This document shows, piece by piece, positions 15,701-22,892 of a stretch of DNA of 40,613 nt. The translations under genes were made by a program, and so were the position numbers. The stretch is from SIG575 sp964474295 (GTDB lineage: Bacteria; Bacillota; Clostridia; Oscillospirales; Acutalibacteraceae). Location of the stretch: the NCBI GenBank assembly GCA_964474295.1, contig CAYYRN010000015.1, positions 1 to 40,613 of the forward strand, given 5' to 3'. How positions within the stretch are numbered: position 1 is the first letter of the stretch; each line of letters opens with the position of its first letter. Under the pieces are notes generated by a model. It made no database searches. It saw only the letters and a list, made by a program, of their open reading frames with translations, and was not told where the DNA came from.

Positions 15701-16252
15701 TATGACAGCGGATTTTCTCTTACGGAAAACAGCTTCTCCAAAGAGGGATGTAAGTTTGTCGGCTGGAACACGCAGGCTGACGGCACAGGCAAAAGCTTTA
15801 CTGACAAAGAGGATGTTATAAACCTTACATCACTCAACAACGAAACAGTAACGCTTTATGCACAGTGGCAAGATAAAAATGCCCCTGTAATTTCGGGTGT
15901 CGAGGACGGCAAAACTTATTGCTCATCTCAAACCGTAACCGTAACGGACGAAGATATCGATTTTGTAACGGTTAACGGAGACAAAATCGACCTTGACGAA
16001 AACGGACAGTTTGTAATTGAACCCTCCGAAGATGCTTTGGTTATCAAAGCTACCGATAAATCGGGCAACGCAACCGAAATAACGGTTAAAGTCAATGACG
16101 GGCATACTTATGAAGACGGTGCTTGTACTGTATGCGGCGAAGAAAATACGGATGAGTGCTACTTTATAAGACTTCTGCGTTCCGCTTACGGCTTTATCGT
16201 TGACGTTTTAAGAGCAATTGTTACATTCATTAAATCGATTTTTACCTTTTGA
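12782..16252 (+). CDS. Large secreted multi-domain repeat protein (InlB/Flg_new-type repeats), broken by assembly gap
   Basis: Extracellular protein, about 1156 residues as assembled. Signal peptide 1-25 ends PTAVFA. After it comes a discoidin-like region (about 30-190, ending YYMLKITGICSGYEMQLG), then two copies of a module with VSANITL-SGV-I, AAFKIADDS and DGKTYKP motifs (about 255-465 and 480-760). The second copy includes glycine-rich beta-helix-like turns (NAAAIGGGNNSSAENIVISG). Three Listeria-Bacteroides type repeats follow (about 800-1030), the last ending GCKFVGWNTQADGTG...VTLYAQW. A short CxxC motif and a hydrophobic C-terminal segment (YGFIVDVLRAIVTFIKSIF) close the protein. Several CxxC pairs recur (CTKCG, CETC, CTVCG). 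No enzyme motif or LPXTG is visible. A role in surface binding is an inference. ATG 12782 follows GGGAGG. Confidence 0.85.
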   Translation: MKKRILSVLLTLLLVASIVPTAVFATGTPAEELVYTAIDGESGNDGESYDKLFDGKISGESATKWCISWFDSDETYVIFKVSDFVKATGYTLTTANDTASFGGRNPSRWELYCSEEFDESLNLGRWDSSWKLIDSVNGDTKLPKENCASVNYEVDSNEKYCQYYMLKITGICSGYEMQLGGISLQYEKCEHDFEVTTTSADCYNPAYEIKVCKGTCGKTLKTAVQGSTPLAHVTGEDGNCTKCGAKNPQEVGDFIVSGSADGSDYSYEDGELTVLTDTALIISNKNFGTATTDRIFVKKDVSANITLAGVNINTSGDSNTAAFKIADSSNGKVTVTLAEGSVNTLVSGYYCAGLEKNGVLGELTINGNGQLIXXXXXXXXXXXXXXXXXXXXXXXXXXXXXXXXXXSKFIIIDGKTYKPRNHKAIDEEDNTNLYAYVTGEDHTVRVGFEEYTYTFDSENETFEESDDVQTITAGVRYLKVSATDSTEELIYGEDYICENRVLTVLSEKGITIKNSGDVIRTSDTIFVAKDVSANITLSGVRIDTAKVNGSSAFKIADDSTGDVTVILENYNFLKSADGYAAVQKNGKNGTLTIKGEGNLKAIGGSNAAAIGCGENSYCKNITICGATVTAKGGTNAAAIGGGNNSSAENIVISGGSVKAVKGENAPNEIGGGLNKAAVVPTDANGKNVYLLTLANAEGKELVIDGKAYKPNTHKTLDESLSAVETDENLYVYLTGEHHIVKSGKNTVHYIFENGSLKEAPFEYEHTKSKHWKIYSCCADIKVNEEAHKIVKGKCETCTYEEVYTVTYTDGKNGEFFEEESYTAKYGDKMPSLKADVSGIKGWKLNGWDKTVSKTVTGNVTYTAKWSSKGANTLRHNGNGGKTANGYTVSDNYTNAASISVKANSFEKTGYYFNAWNTEADASGDWYRKGETVNFGAEHNAEIFNLYAIWTANYYTVSFNANGGEGAMQDISARYDSGFSLTENSFSKEGCKFVGWNTQADGTGKSFTDKEDVINLTSLNNETVTLYAQWQDKNAPVISGVEDGKTYCSSQTVTVTDEDIDFVTVNGDKIDLDENGQFVIEPSEDALVIKATDKSGNATEITVKVNDGHTYEDGACTVCGEENTDECYFIRLLRSAYGFIVDVLRAIVTFIKSIFTF
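13900..13999. other. Scaffold gap, 100 N, inside a repeated module
   Basis: Exactly 100 undetermined bases within the first copy of the duplicated module of the secreted protein. In the second copy the matching interval is roughly 105 residues long, so about 315 bases are expected and the placeholder probably underestimates it. Confidence 0.95.
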
Positions 16253-16287
16253 TTTAATTGATTTTTAAGAAAAGAGATTTTATTTAA

Positions 16288-16328
16288 GTCCCTGCCGTGT
16301 TATTCAAAACGGATAACACGGCAGGGAC
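16288..16328. terminator. Perfect 16-pair hairpin after the secreted protein gene
   Basis: GTCCCTGCCGTGTTAT (16288-16303) pairs without mismatch with ATAACACGGCAGGGAC (16313-16328) around a nine-base loop. No T tract follows on the plus strand. It is probably a terminator or an mRNA 3'-end stabiliser. Confidence 0.65.
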
Positions 16329-16410
16329 AATATGTTTTGATTTTGTACGTCTGTTTTTCTTCGCTCAAGGATATCAGTAAAAGTAAGGTTACATTTTTTT
16401 CCAAAACTAC

Positions 16411-16439
16411 TTGAAGAGCGATATATTCTGTGATAAAAT
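16411..16439 (+). promoter_or_regulatory. Sigma-A promoter for the first phosphoesterase
   Basis: TTGAAG at 16411-16416 and TAAAAT at 16434-16439, spacer 17. It implies a leader of about 65 bases before ATG 16511. Confidence 0.6.
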
Positions 16440-16510
16440 TCCATTAAGATATGCTGTTTGATAAAAATATCGTCAATCGGCATATTTACAAAGAAAGGGG
16501 ATGCTCTGAA

Positions 16511-17506
16511 ATGAGTATAGTAAAGTCAATTTTTTCCAACTTCGGTGCGTTTATTATGGCAATCGTTCTTACATTGATTCCGTATGCCGGCATCGAACTT
16601 CCGGTAGTCAACAACAAAAAAGATGACTGCCTGCTTACTGTCGATATGATTTCGGACGTACACATTGAACAAGGCGAATACATACGTCCCGCATTGCTGA
16701 AAAAAGGTTTGAAAAATCTTTCAAATGCGGATATCGACATTGACGCCTTGATTGTTGCAGGCGACCTTACAAACTATGCGGACGAAGAATCGCTTGCACA
16801 GTATTTTGACATCATCAAGCAATACAGTCCCGCAACAACGCTGACAATTGCCGGCAACCACGATATCGGTCACGTCGGTGACGGCGACAGGACAGATATA
16901 ACCCGTGAAGAAGCTATGGCAAACATCATTAAGTATGTAAACGATTATTTCGGCACGGAAAATGAGCATAATTATTACAGCAGGGAAATTAACGGCTACA
17001 AATTTATTATGCTCGGTGACGAGGTAATTGATGGCGGCCACTGGGACGGAATGGACATTTCCGATGAGCAGATGGCTTTCCTTGACAGCGAACTTGCCGC
17101 TTCCGCAAAAGACGGACAACCCGTTTTCGTGTGCTGTCATTGGCCCGTTGACGGAATTAACGGTCAGGAAATTATTTTCCCCGACAGCGGAATAGAGCTG
17201 GGAAGAAACGATATAAAATCCGTTATGGAAAAATATGATAATGTTTTTTACATCAGCGGACATATACACGGCGGTATTAAATGCACAAAGGTTGATGAGC
17301 TTTACGGCTTGTCAAACGTTGAGCAGGTAAACGGCGTAACTTACATAAGTATTCCCTGCTACGGAATTATCAACTCTTTCGGTTTGCCGATTTCGGGAAC
17401 GGGTATACAGCTTGAGGTTTACGAAAACGAGGTGATTATAAGACCTCGCAACTTCATCACAAACAAGTGGTACACAAATTCTTCTTACACTATCAGCTTG
17501 AAATAA
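16511..17506 (+). CDS. Calcineurin-like metallophosphoesterase, membrane-anchored or secreted
   Basis: 331-residue dinuclear metal phosphoesterase. Metal-binding motifs in order: DMISDVHIEQ (DxH), VAGDLTNYAD (GDxxN-like), TIAGNHDIGH (GNHD), VCCHWPVDG (H) and ISGHIHGG (GHxH). A hydrophobic N-terminal segment (FGAFIMAIVLTLIPYAGIEL) before the catalytic domain indicates export or a membrane anchor. I chose ATG 16511, preceded by AAAGGGG at 16494-16500; the longer frame from 16451 begins upstream of that site. Substrate (nucleotide, phospholipid or phosphoprotein) cannot be read. It has its own promoter and ends at a bidirectional terminator shared with the Veg-like gene. Confidence 0.88.
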   Translation: MSIVKSIFSNFGAFIMAIVLTLIPYAGIELPVVNNKKDDCLLTVDMISDVHIEQGEYIRPALLKKGLKNLSNADIDIDALIVAGDLTNYADEESLAQYFDIIKQYSPATTLTIAGNHDIGHVGDGDRTDITREEAMANIIKYVNDYFGTENEHNYYSREINGYKFIMLGDEVIDGGHWDGMDISDEQMAFLDSELAASAKDGQPVFVCCHWPVDGINGQEIIFPDSGIELGRNDIKSVMEKYDNVFYISGHIHGGIKCTKVDELYGLSNVEQVNGVTYISIPCYGIINSFGLPISGTGIQLEVYENEVIIRPRNFITNKWYTNSSYTISLK

Positions 17507-17524
17507 AAAAAGAAAATTAATTAA

Positions 17525-17566
17525 AAAAGGGGAGCTGTAAAAACGCAAGTTTTTACAGCTCCTTTT
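17525..17566. terminator. Bidirectional intrinsic terminator
   Basis: Fourteen-pair stem GGAGCTGTAAAAAC (17531-17544) with GTTTTTACAGCTCC (17549-17562), GCAA loop, A tract on the left and TTTT on the right. It serves the phosphoesterase (+) and the Veg-like gene (-), which converge here. A near copy lies at 29380-29411. Confidence 0.92.
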
Positions 17567-17570
17567 AGGT

Positions 17571-17816
17571 TTAACCGTTTAATTCCACAATTTCAATCTG
17601 CTTTGTAAGAACGTCAATATACTGTAGTGTATGGCTTTTGACAGAACCGCTTGACGATTCCTCGATAATAAATACATTCGGGTATATTCCGACTATTTTT
17701 GCGGGATCGTTTTGCAGACTTATTTTTGGTCTGCCGAGCGAAATGTTAACGTGGATTTCGGGGTGGTTTTTGTACAAATAACTGATTTTCCTTTTAATTG
17801 AGTCTAAGGAATCCAT
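17571..17816 (-). CDS. Veg-family protein
   Basis: Small 81-residue protein of the Veg/DUF1021 family. In Bacillus subtilis Veg promotes biofilm matrix expression; its biochemical action is not settled. The C-terminal half shows the family core: a segment equivalent to Veg's YPSVFVIQ (here IYPNVFIIEE) followed by TLQYIDVLTKQIEIVEL. The N-terminal SLDSIKRKISYLYKNH also fits. I chose ATG at 17816, with GGAG eight bases upstream; a longer frame from 17849 would need a TTG start. It has its own extended -10 promoter and stands alone between the GH3 gene and the convergent terminator. The gene symbol is left empty because the family is divergent. Confidence 0.78.
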   Translation of the reverse strand: MDSLDSIKRKISYLYKNHPEIHVNISLGRPKISLQNDPAKIVGIYPNVFIIEESSSGSVKSHTLQYIDVLTKQIEIVELNG

Positions 17817-17865
17817 TGTGACTTTCTCCGTTTCTGAAAATTTCGGCAACTGCTACCTTGCATAA

Positions 17866-17894
17866 ATTATATCACAAAATCCAAAAAAAGTCAT
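17866..17894 (-). promoter_or_regulatory. Extended -10 promoter for the Veg-like gene
   Basis: On the minus strand TATAAT (17871-17866) is preceded by TGA, an extended -10, with ATGACT as -35 at spacer 17. It lies just beyond the end of the GH3 gene. Confidence 0.7.
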
Positions 17895-17917
17895 ACGGGA
17901 AAATCAAAAAAAATTTG

Positions 17918-20281
17918 TCAAATAAGCTTTATGAACATTTCAAGTATACGTTTTACGCAAAGCTCAAGCTCGGCACGGGTAAGCTCGCCGTTGTCATATG
18001 CACGCTTCAAATCTTCGGGATAACCGCAGTGCATTTTCATATCGTTTCCGGCACGCACTTCATCTACGGGATTGTTTTTAACACCCCAGTCTGTCGTCAC
18101 CATTCCCTTGAAGCCCCATTCGTTTCTGAGAATTTCGGTCAAAAGCTCGTAGCTTTCAGAGGTGTGCTGACCGTTGATAAGGTTGTAAGATGACATAACC
18201 GTCCACGGGTCGCCCTCTTTAACGGCAATTTCAAAGCCTTTAAGATAAATTTCACGAAGCGCTCTTTCCGAAAGACGTGAATCGCAGGCAAATCTGTTTG
18301 CCTCTTTGCTGTTGCAGGCAAAGTGCTTCATCGAAACCGCAACTTTTTCGGATTGTATTCCTCTTATCATTGCGGAAGCGTTCTTTCCGGCAACCAGCGG
18401 GTCTTCGGAATAGTATTCAAAGTTTCTTCCGCAAAGCGGATCTCTGTGAATGTTAAGTGCGGGGGTAAGCCAAATTCCGAGATTGTTTTCTCTTACCTCT
18501 CTGCCGCCTGCGGCACCTACTTCAAACACAATTTCGGGGTCCCAGCAGCAGGCGAGCAATGTCGCACACGGCCAAGCCGTTGTGGGAATACCCGTTTGGG
18601 TGTTAAGGCGAAGTCCTGCAGGGCCGTCCGCTGTGGGTACGGCGGGAACGCCGAGCCTTTCAAGTCCGCCGAAGCAGCCTGTGTTCGCAACACCTGTCGG
18701 TGCCTGACCGCCGACAAAATTCATAAGCTCGTCATCTGTAAACTGTGCTACGAATTCATCAATTGAAATTTCTTCGTTCACCTTGTCGAACATAACTTCC
18801 TTTTCGGGAGCTTTTGCGTTTGAAGCCTTTACCTTGCCGTAAAAATAGCTTCCTTCACCTGTCGGCAGTTTTTCAAAGCTGCCGTCTGCCAACATTCTTT
18901 TTTCAAGCTTAAACGGACGGCACCAAGCGTTAAGCTGTTGAGTGACGGTATCGTTTTCAACGGTGTAAACAAATGCGAGTTTTTCGTTGCTGCGAACATC
19001 TGTGCCGAGATAAAATTCATAATCTCCCTTTTCAAGAACGTAAGCGGATTTTTGAATTTTTCCGAGGTCGTCAAAGCTTGCCATAGCATTCTTTTCAAAG
19101 CTTAAAGCAACGGTTTCCGTTTCACCGGGCTGTAACAACTTCGTCTTTTTAAACGCAGCCAAAACCTTTGACGCTTTACCCAATTTTCCCTGCGGTGCGC
19201 TGAAATAAAGCTGAATTACTTCACGTCCCGAAACATTGCCTGTGTTTTTAACGTCCGCAACCGCAACTATTTTTCCCTCGCTTTCAAGACAGGCTTTTCC
19301 TGTTATTTCAAAGCTTGTGTATGAAAGACCGAAACCGAACGGATAGCGTACATAATCCTTTGCACCGGGAACGGTTTCAAAAAATCTGTAACCGACATAA
19401 ATATCGTCCGAGTAATCGAGATGGTCAAAACACTCCCAAAAATCATCCTTGCAGGGATAAAAATTATAGCTTTTCGCTATCGTGTCAACAAGCTTGCCGG
19501 AGGGGTTTACGTCACCGCAAATGATGTCGGCAATGGCACTGCCACCCTCCAAGCCTCCCTGCCAACCGAACAGGACAGCCTGAATGTTTTCGTTTTTCGC
19601 GAAAAATTCGCAGTCCACAATTGCACCGGAATTAATGACGATTACAACCTTTTTGAAAAGCTTGCCGATTTTATTCAGCAAATCTTTTTCCAAATCGGAA
19701 AGGTAGTAGTCGCCGCCCTGAGGTCTGCGGTCAACACCCTCGGCAGAAAAACGGCTTATTGTGAAAATGGCTGTGTCTGCCCATTTTGAAGCATCCTCAA
19801 TAAGCTTATCCGGCACGGACGGTTCGGGAACGTGCATCCTTGCGAAAGTGTCATATGTCATATCGTCACGCTTGGTACAAAATTCCATAGCGTTCACAAC
19901 ATCCCAAATTGCATCTATTTCTTTTCTTGTGGGGATGCTTTTTTCGGCTTCTTTTACATATTCCTTGTAAAAATCTACAAGGGGCATAAAAATACCTACA
20001 TCTTTTTGGCTGAAGCCGTCGAAAATGTTGCGGACATAAGGAGCGTTTACGTCACCGCTTCCGCCGCCGCCTTTTATGTATTCTATTGTTGCCTTGCCGA
20101 AAAGGGCAATTTTACTGCCTTTTTTCAAGGGGAGCGTGTCTGACTCATTCTTTAAAAGAACCATTCCCTCGGTTGCCGCTTTTCTTGAAAGATTGATGTG
20201 CTTATTTGATGCGGTTGCACATCTTCCGTCATCGCCCAAGGGTATGCAGGGCTGAAATTTGAATCTTGCGAATTTATCCAT
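17918..20281 (-). CDS. Glycoside hydrolase family 3 enzyme (beta-glucosidase-like) with swapped domain order
   Basis: 787-residue intracellular-type GH3 glycosidase without a signal peptide, probably releasing glucose or another sugar from beta-linked oligosaccharides. Domain order is inverted compared with most GH3. The (alpha/beta)6 sandwich domain comes first (RKAATEGMVLLKNESDTLPL, residues about 30-300), then a fibronectin-III-like domain (about 320-430). The TIM-barrel nucleophile domain is last (about 510-787), with GLERLGVPAVPTADGPAGLR, SMKHFACNSKE and MVTTDWG, whose Asp731 is the expected nucleophile. This permuted order is known for Ruminococcus and Butyrivibrio enzymes. ATG 20281 follows CGGAGG. 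The gene has its own promoter and no close partner. Confidence 0.93.
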   Translation of the reverse strand: MDKFARFKFQPCIPLGDDGRCATASNKHINLSRKAATEGMVLLKNESDTLPLKKGSKIALFGKATIEYIKGGGGSGDVNAPYVRNIFDGFSQKDVGIFMPLVDFYKEYVKEAEKSIPTRKEIDAIWDVVNAMEFCTKRDDMTYDTFARMHVPEPSVPDKLIEDASKWADTAIFTISRFSAEGVDRRPQGGDYYLSDLEKDLLNKIGKLFKKVVIVINSGAIVDCEFFAKNENIQAVLFGWQGGLEGGSAIADIICGDVNPSGKLVDTIAKSYNFYPCKDDFWECFDHLDYSDDIYVGYRFFETVPGAKDYVRYPFGFGLSYTSFEITGKACLESEGKIVAVADVKNTGNVSGREVIQLYFSAPQGKLGKASKVLAAFKKTKLLQPGETETVALSFEKNAMASFDDLGKIQKSAYVLEKGDYEFYLGTDVRSNEKLAFVYTVENDTVTQQLNAWCRPFKLEKRMLADGSFEKLPTGEGSYFYGKVKASNAKAPEKEVMFDKVNEEISIDEFVAQFTDDELMNFVGGQAPTGVANTGCFGGLERLGVPAVPTADGPAGLRLNTQTGIPTTAWPCATLLACCWDPEIVFEVGAAGGREVRENNLGIWLTPALNIHRDPLCGRNFEYYSEDPLVAGKNASAMIRGIQSEKVAVSMKHFACNSKEANRFACDSRLSERALREIYLKGFEIAVKEGDPWTVMSSYNLINGQHTSESYELLTEILRNEWGFKGMVTTDWGVKNNPVDEVRAGNDMKMHCGYPEDLKRAYDNGELTRAELELCVKRILEMFIKLI

Positions 20282-20309
20282 AATTGACCTCCGTTTGTTT
20301 TGTTCTTAT

Positions 20310-20339
20310 ATTATATAACATAGCTTCTGCGGTAGTCAA
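20310..20339 (-). promoter_or_regulatory. Sigma-A promoter for the GH3 gene
   Basis: On the minus strand TTGACT (20339-20334) and TATAAT (20315-20310), spacer 18, about 30 bases upstream of the GH3 start codon. Confidence 0.7.
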
Positions 20340-20383
20340 GGAAATGGTGTTAAATAAAATTTCAAAAAATTTTTAAAATACTG

Positions 20384-20412
20384 TTGACAAAATCAGAATT
20401 TGAGTGTATTAT
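20384..20412 (+). promoter_or_regulatory. Orphan sigma-A promoter driving a short plus-strand unit
   Basis: TTGACA at 20384-20389 and TATTAT at 20407-20412, spacer 17. It points away from the GH3 gene and toward the terminator at 20468-20512, with no coding sequence between. Confidence 0.7.
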
Positions 20413-20420
20413 ATAAATGT

Positions 20421-20438
20421 AGTTAGCAGCTGCTAACT
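20421..20438. promoter_or_regulatory. Perfect 18-base palindrome at an orphan transcription start
   Basis: AGTTAGCAGCTGCTAACT equals its own reverse complement. It begins about two bases after the predicted start of the orphan unit, the place expected for an operator. The half-sites TTAGC/GCTAA resemble those of MarR/SlyA-type regulators, though the spacing differs. No such regulator gene is in the window. Confidence 0.5.
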
Positions 20439-20467
20439 GAACTTGCATTTACCATCTCCCTTTTCAT

Positions 20468-20512
20468 AAAAGCGAAACGCCGACAAATTGGTCTTGTCGG
20501 CGTTTCGCTTTT
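20468..20512. terminator. Bidirectional terminator between metH and the orphan small unit
   Basis: Nineteen-pair perfect stem AAAAGCGAAACGCCGACAA (20468-20486) with TTGTCGGCGTTTCGCTTTT (20494-20512). TTTT ends on both strands. It ends the metH message (-) and the short plus-strand unit. Confidence 0.93.
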
Positions 20513-20526
20513 AAATATACAGAATT

Positions 20527-22887
20527 TTATTTAAAAATACTTTCGGCATACCTTACCGTTTCCATAGCATCCTTTGCATATTTGTCTGCACCTATCATAT
20601 TTGCGTATTCTTCCGTTAAAACAGCACCGCCCACAACGGTTTTGCAGGAGGGAAGCTCTTTGTTTAAAAGTGCAATCGTTTCTTTCATCGCAGGGACGGT
20701 TGTTGTCATCAAAGCACTAAGTCCCACCAAACGTATGTTTTCCTCTTTTGCTGCCTTAACCACATCTTCGGGTGAAACGTCTTTGCCCAAATCGAGAACC
20801 TCGTAGCTGTAATTTTCAAGAATAACCTTTACGATATTTTTGCCGATGTCGTGTATGTCACCTTTGACGGTCGCAAGAATTATTTTTCCTTTTGATTCCT
20901 GCTTTTCGCCCGACATTGATTTTTTTATGACGTCAAAAGCACTTTTCGCGGCATTTGCGCTCATAAGAAGCTGCGGCAAAAATACGGTTTTCTTTTCAAA
21001 CCCTTCACCGACCTTGTCAAGTGCGGGAATAATTTCTTCGTTTATTATTTCAAGAGCTTTTTTGTCTTTTATCAAGCTTTCCGCAAGGCTTGCGGCTTTT
21101 TCTTCAAGACCTTTTTCTATTGCGGCTTTAAGGCTCGGCACTTCTTGGAGTGACTGCTTTTTGTCCTCTGTGGAATTTGCGGCGAAATCGATATATTTTT
21201 CGCATCCGTTTTCACAATTTGCAAGTGCAAGAAAGCTGTAATAGCTTTGAAGCATTTTTTCTGAATAGGGGTTAATGATTGCACTGCTCAATCCTGCCTG
21301 CATTGCAAGAGTGAAAAAGGCGGAGTTGATGTTGTCACGGCAGGGCAAACCGAAAGAGATGTTGGAAACGCCGAGAATCGTATTTCCGCCGAAATCGTTT
21401 TTGATTTTTTTTACCGCTTCCAAAGTAACTTTTGCGGAATCTCTGTCGGAGGATATTGTCAATGCAAGAGGGTCAATGACGATATCTTTCCTGTCAATGC
21501 CGTGCTTTTGGGCTTCGGAATAAATTCTTTTTGCAATTCTTACTCTGTCTTCGGCACTTTCGGGAATACCGTTTTCATCAAGTGTCAGTCCCACAAGCAC
21601 ACCGCCGTATTTTTTCACAAGCGGGAAAACCTTTTCCATAACTTCTTTTTTTCCGTTGACCGAGTTAATCATCGGCTTGCCGTTGTAAATTCTCATCGCT
21701 TTTTCCATTGCACCGAAATCCGAGGTGTCAATTTGAAGAGGCAAATCGATAACTGCCTGTATTTGACGAACGGCATCGCACATCATTTTCGTTTCGTCGA
21801 TTTCGGGCAGACCGACGTTAACGTCGAGAATGTGAACGTTTTTGTCACGCTGACCGATTGCTTCGTCAAGAATATATCCTATATTGTTTTCTTTAAGTGC
21901 CTGCTTAAAGCGAGGCTTTCCCGTAGGATTGATTCTTTCACCTATAAGGACGGGAGTTTCACCGAAGTAAACGCTTTTTGCGTATGATGTAGCAACGGTA
22001 AAATTCTTTTTCGTAATCGGCAGGGGAGCAGCGCTGTTTTTTATGTCGGAAAGCTTTTTGATAAATTCGGGGGTAGTTCCGCAGCAACCGCCTATTCCGT
22101 GCACACCGAGGCTTACGAATGTTTTTATCACATCGGCAAATTCATCTGCCGTTATGTCGTAAACCATTTTGCCGTTTTCTTCCCTCGGAAGTCCTGCGTT
22201 GGGACACACAAAAATCGGTGTTGAGGAGTATCGGCACAAATCCCGAACAATCGGTTCCATCTGATTGGGGCCCAGACTGCAATTGATGCCGATGGCGTCC
22301 ACACCGAGTCCCTCAAGAATTGCGACCATAGTTTGGGCATCCGCTCCGCTTAAAAGACGTTTTGACGAGTCATAGGCATTTGAAACAAAAACGGGCAAAT
22401 CGGAATTTTCCTTTGCCGCAAGGACTGCCGCTTTTGTTTCAAGCGAATCGGTCATAGTTTCAATTAAAACCAAATCTGCGCCGTTTTTTACACCGCAGCG
22501 TACAACCTCACCGAAAATGTCAACGGCTTCTTCAAAATCAAGCTCACCGTTCGGTTTTAAAAGCACTCCCAAAGAGCCGATGTCGAGGGCAATGCAGCAA
22601 TTTTTACCCGAAGCTTTAACTGCCGATTTTGCGTTTTCAAAGGCGGCGGTGATGATTTCTTCGGTTCTGTCACCGAATTTTAATCTGTTTGCACCGAAAG
22701 TGTCGGCACTTATGATGTCCGCACCGGCATCGATGTATTTTTTTGCTATCTCGGTTATGACATCACCGTGCGTCAAATTCCATTCTTCGGGATTTTCACC
22801 CGGCAAAAGACCTGCTTTTTGAAGCTCTGTACCGAGCGCACCGTCAAAAACAACAATGCCGTTGTTTATTTTTTCTTTAATGTTCAT
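20527..22887 (-). CDS. metH: Cobalamin-dependent methionine synthase lacking the reactivation domain
   Basis: Transfers a methyl group from methyl-tetrahydrofolate to homocysteine by way of cobalamin. 786 residues in four modules: homocysteine-binding barrel (1-290, zinc cysteines in GINCSLGPN and GIGGCCGTTPEF), pterin-binding barrel (about 315-560, ERINPTGKPRFK and LDVNVGLPEID), the four-helix cap (about 580-655), and the B12-binding Rossmann domain (about 660-786, with DIHDIG providing the cobalt-ligand histidine, then GLSALMTTT and VVGGAVL). The C-terminal SAM-dependent reactivation domain of the 1200-residue enzyme is absent, so a separate activation protein should exist elsewhere. The metF stop overlaps the first possible start (TGATG at 22893). 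I prefer ATG 22887, nine bases after GGAAAG. Confidence 0.93.
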   Translation of the reverse strand: MNIKEKINNGIVVFDGALGTELQKAGLLPGENPEEWNLTHGDVITEIAKKYIDAGADIISADTFGANRLKFGDRTEEIITAAFENAKSAVKASGKNCCIALDIGSLGVLLKPNGELDFEEAVDIFGEVVRCGVKNGADLVLIETMTDSLETKAAVLAAKENSDLPVFVSNAYDSSKRLLSGADAQTMVAILEGLGVDAIGINCSLGPNQMEPIVRDLCRYSSTPIFVCPNAGLPREENGKMVYDITADEFADVIKTFVSLGVHGIGGCCGTTPEFIKKLSDIKNSAAPLPITKKNFTVATSYAKSVYFGETPVLIGERINPTGKPRFKQALKENNIGYILDEAIGQRDKNVHILDVNVGLPEIDETKMMCDAVRQIQAVIDLPLQIDTSDFGAMEKAMRIYNGKPMINSVNGKKEVMEKVFPLVKKYGGVLVGLTLDENGIPESAEDRVRIAKRIYSEAQKHGIDRKDIVIDPLALTISSDRDSAKVTLEAVKKIKNDFGGNTILGVSNISFGLPCRDNINSAFFTLAMQAGLSSAIINPYSEKMLQSYYSFLALANCENGCEKYIDFAANSTEDKKQSLQEVPSLKAAIEKGLEEKAASLAESLIKDKKALEIINEEIIPALDKVGEGFEKKTVFLPQLLMSANAAKSAFDVIKKSMSGEKQESKGKIILATVKGDIHDIGKNIVKVILENYSYEVLDLGKDVSPEDVVKAAKEENIRLVGLSALMTTTVPAMKETIALLNKELPSCKTVVGGAVLTEEYANMIGADKYAKDAMETVRYAESIFK

Positions 22888-22892
22888 TTTCA

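Larger units (their letters stand above)
20419..20513 (+). ncRNA. Candidate small RNA of about 95 bases
   Basis: A short transcription unit with no supported open reading frame on its strand. A near-consensus promoter ends at 20412, transcription should begin near 20419, and a 19-pair terminator hairpin ends at 20512. The predicted RNA would have a 5' hairpin from the palindrome at 20421-20438 (GTTAGC/GCTAAC stem with AGCT loop), an unpaired pyrimidine-rich middle (CATCTCCCTTTT, about 20454-20465), and the terminator stem. The CUCCCUUUU segment is complementary to Shine-Dalgarno sequences, as in several Firmicutes small RNAs with UCCC seeds. The unit could instead be the remnant of a lost gene. 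Confidence 0.45.

Noticed and set aside
20362..20448. 28-residue minus-strand open frame with AAAGGGAG seven bases before its ATG
   Set aside because: The spacing is attractive, but there is no minus-strand promoter after the metH terminator, and the frame spans the palindrome and the orphan plus-strand promoter. The purine-rich site is better explained as the complement of the small RNA's pyrimidine-rich segment.
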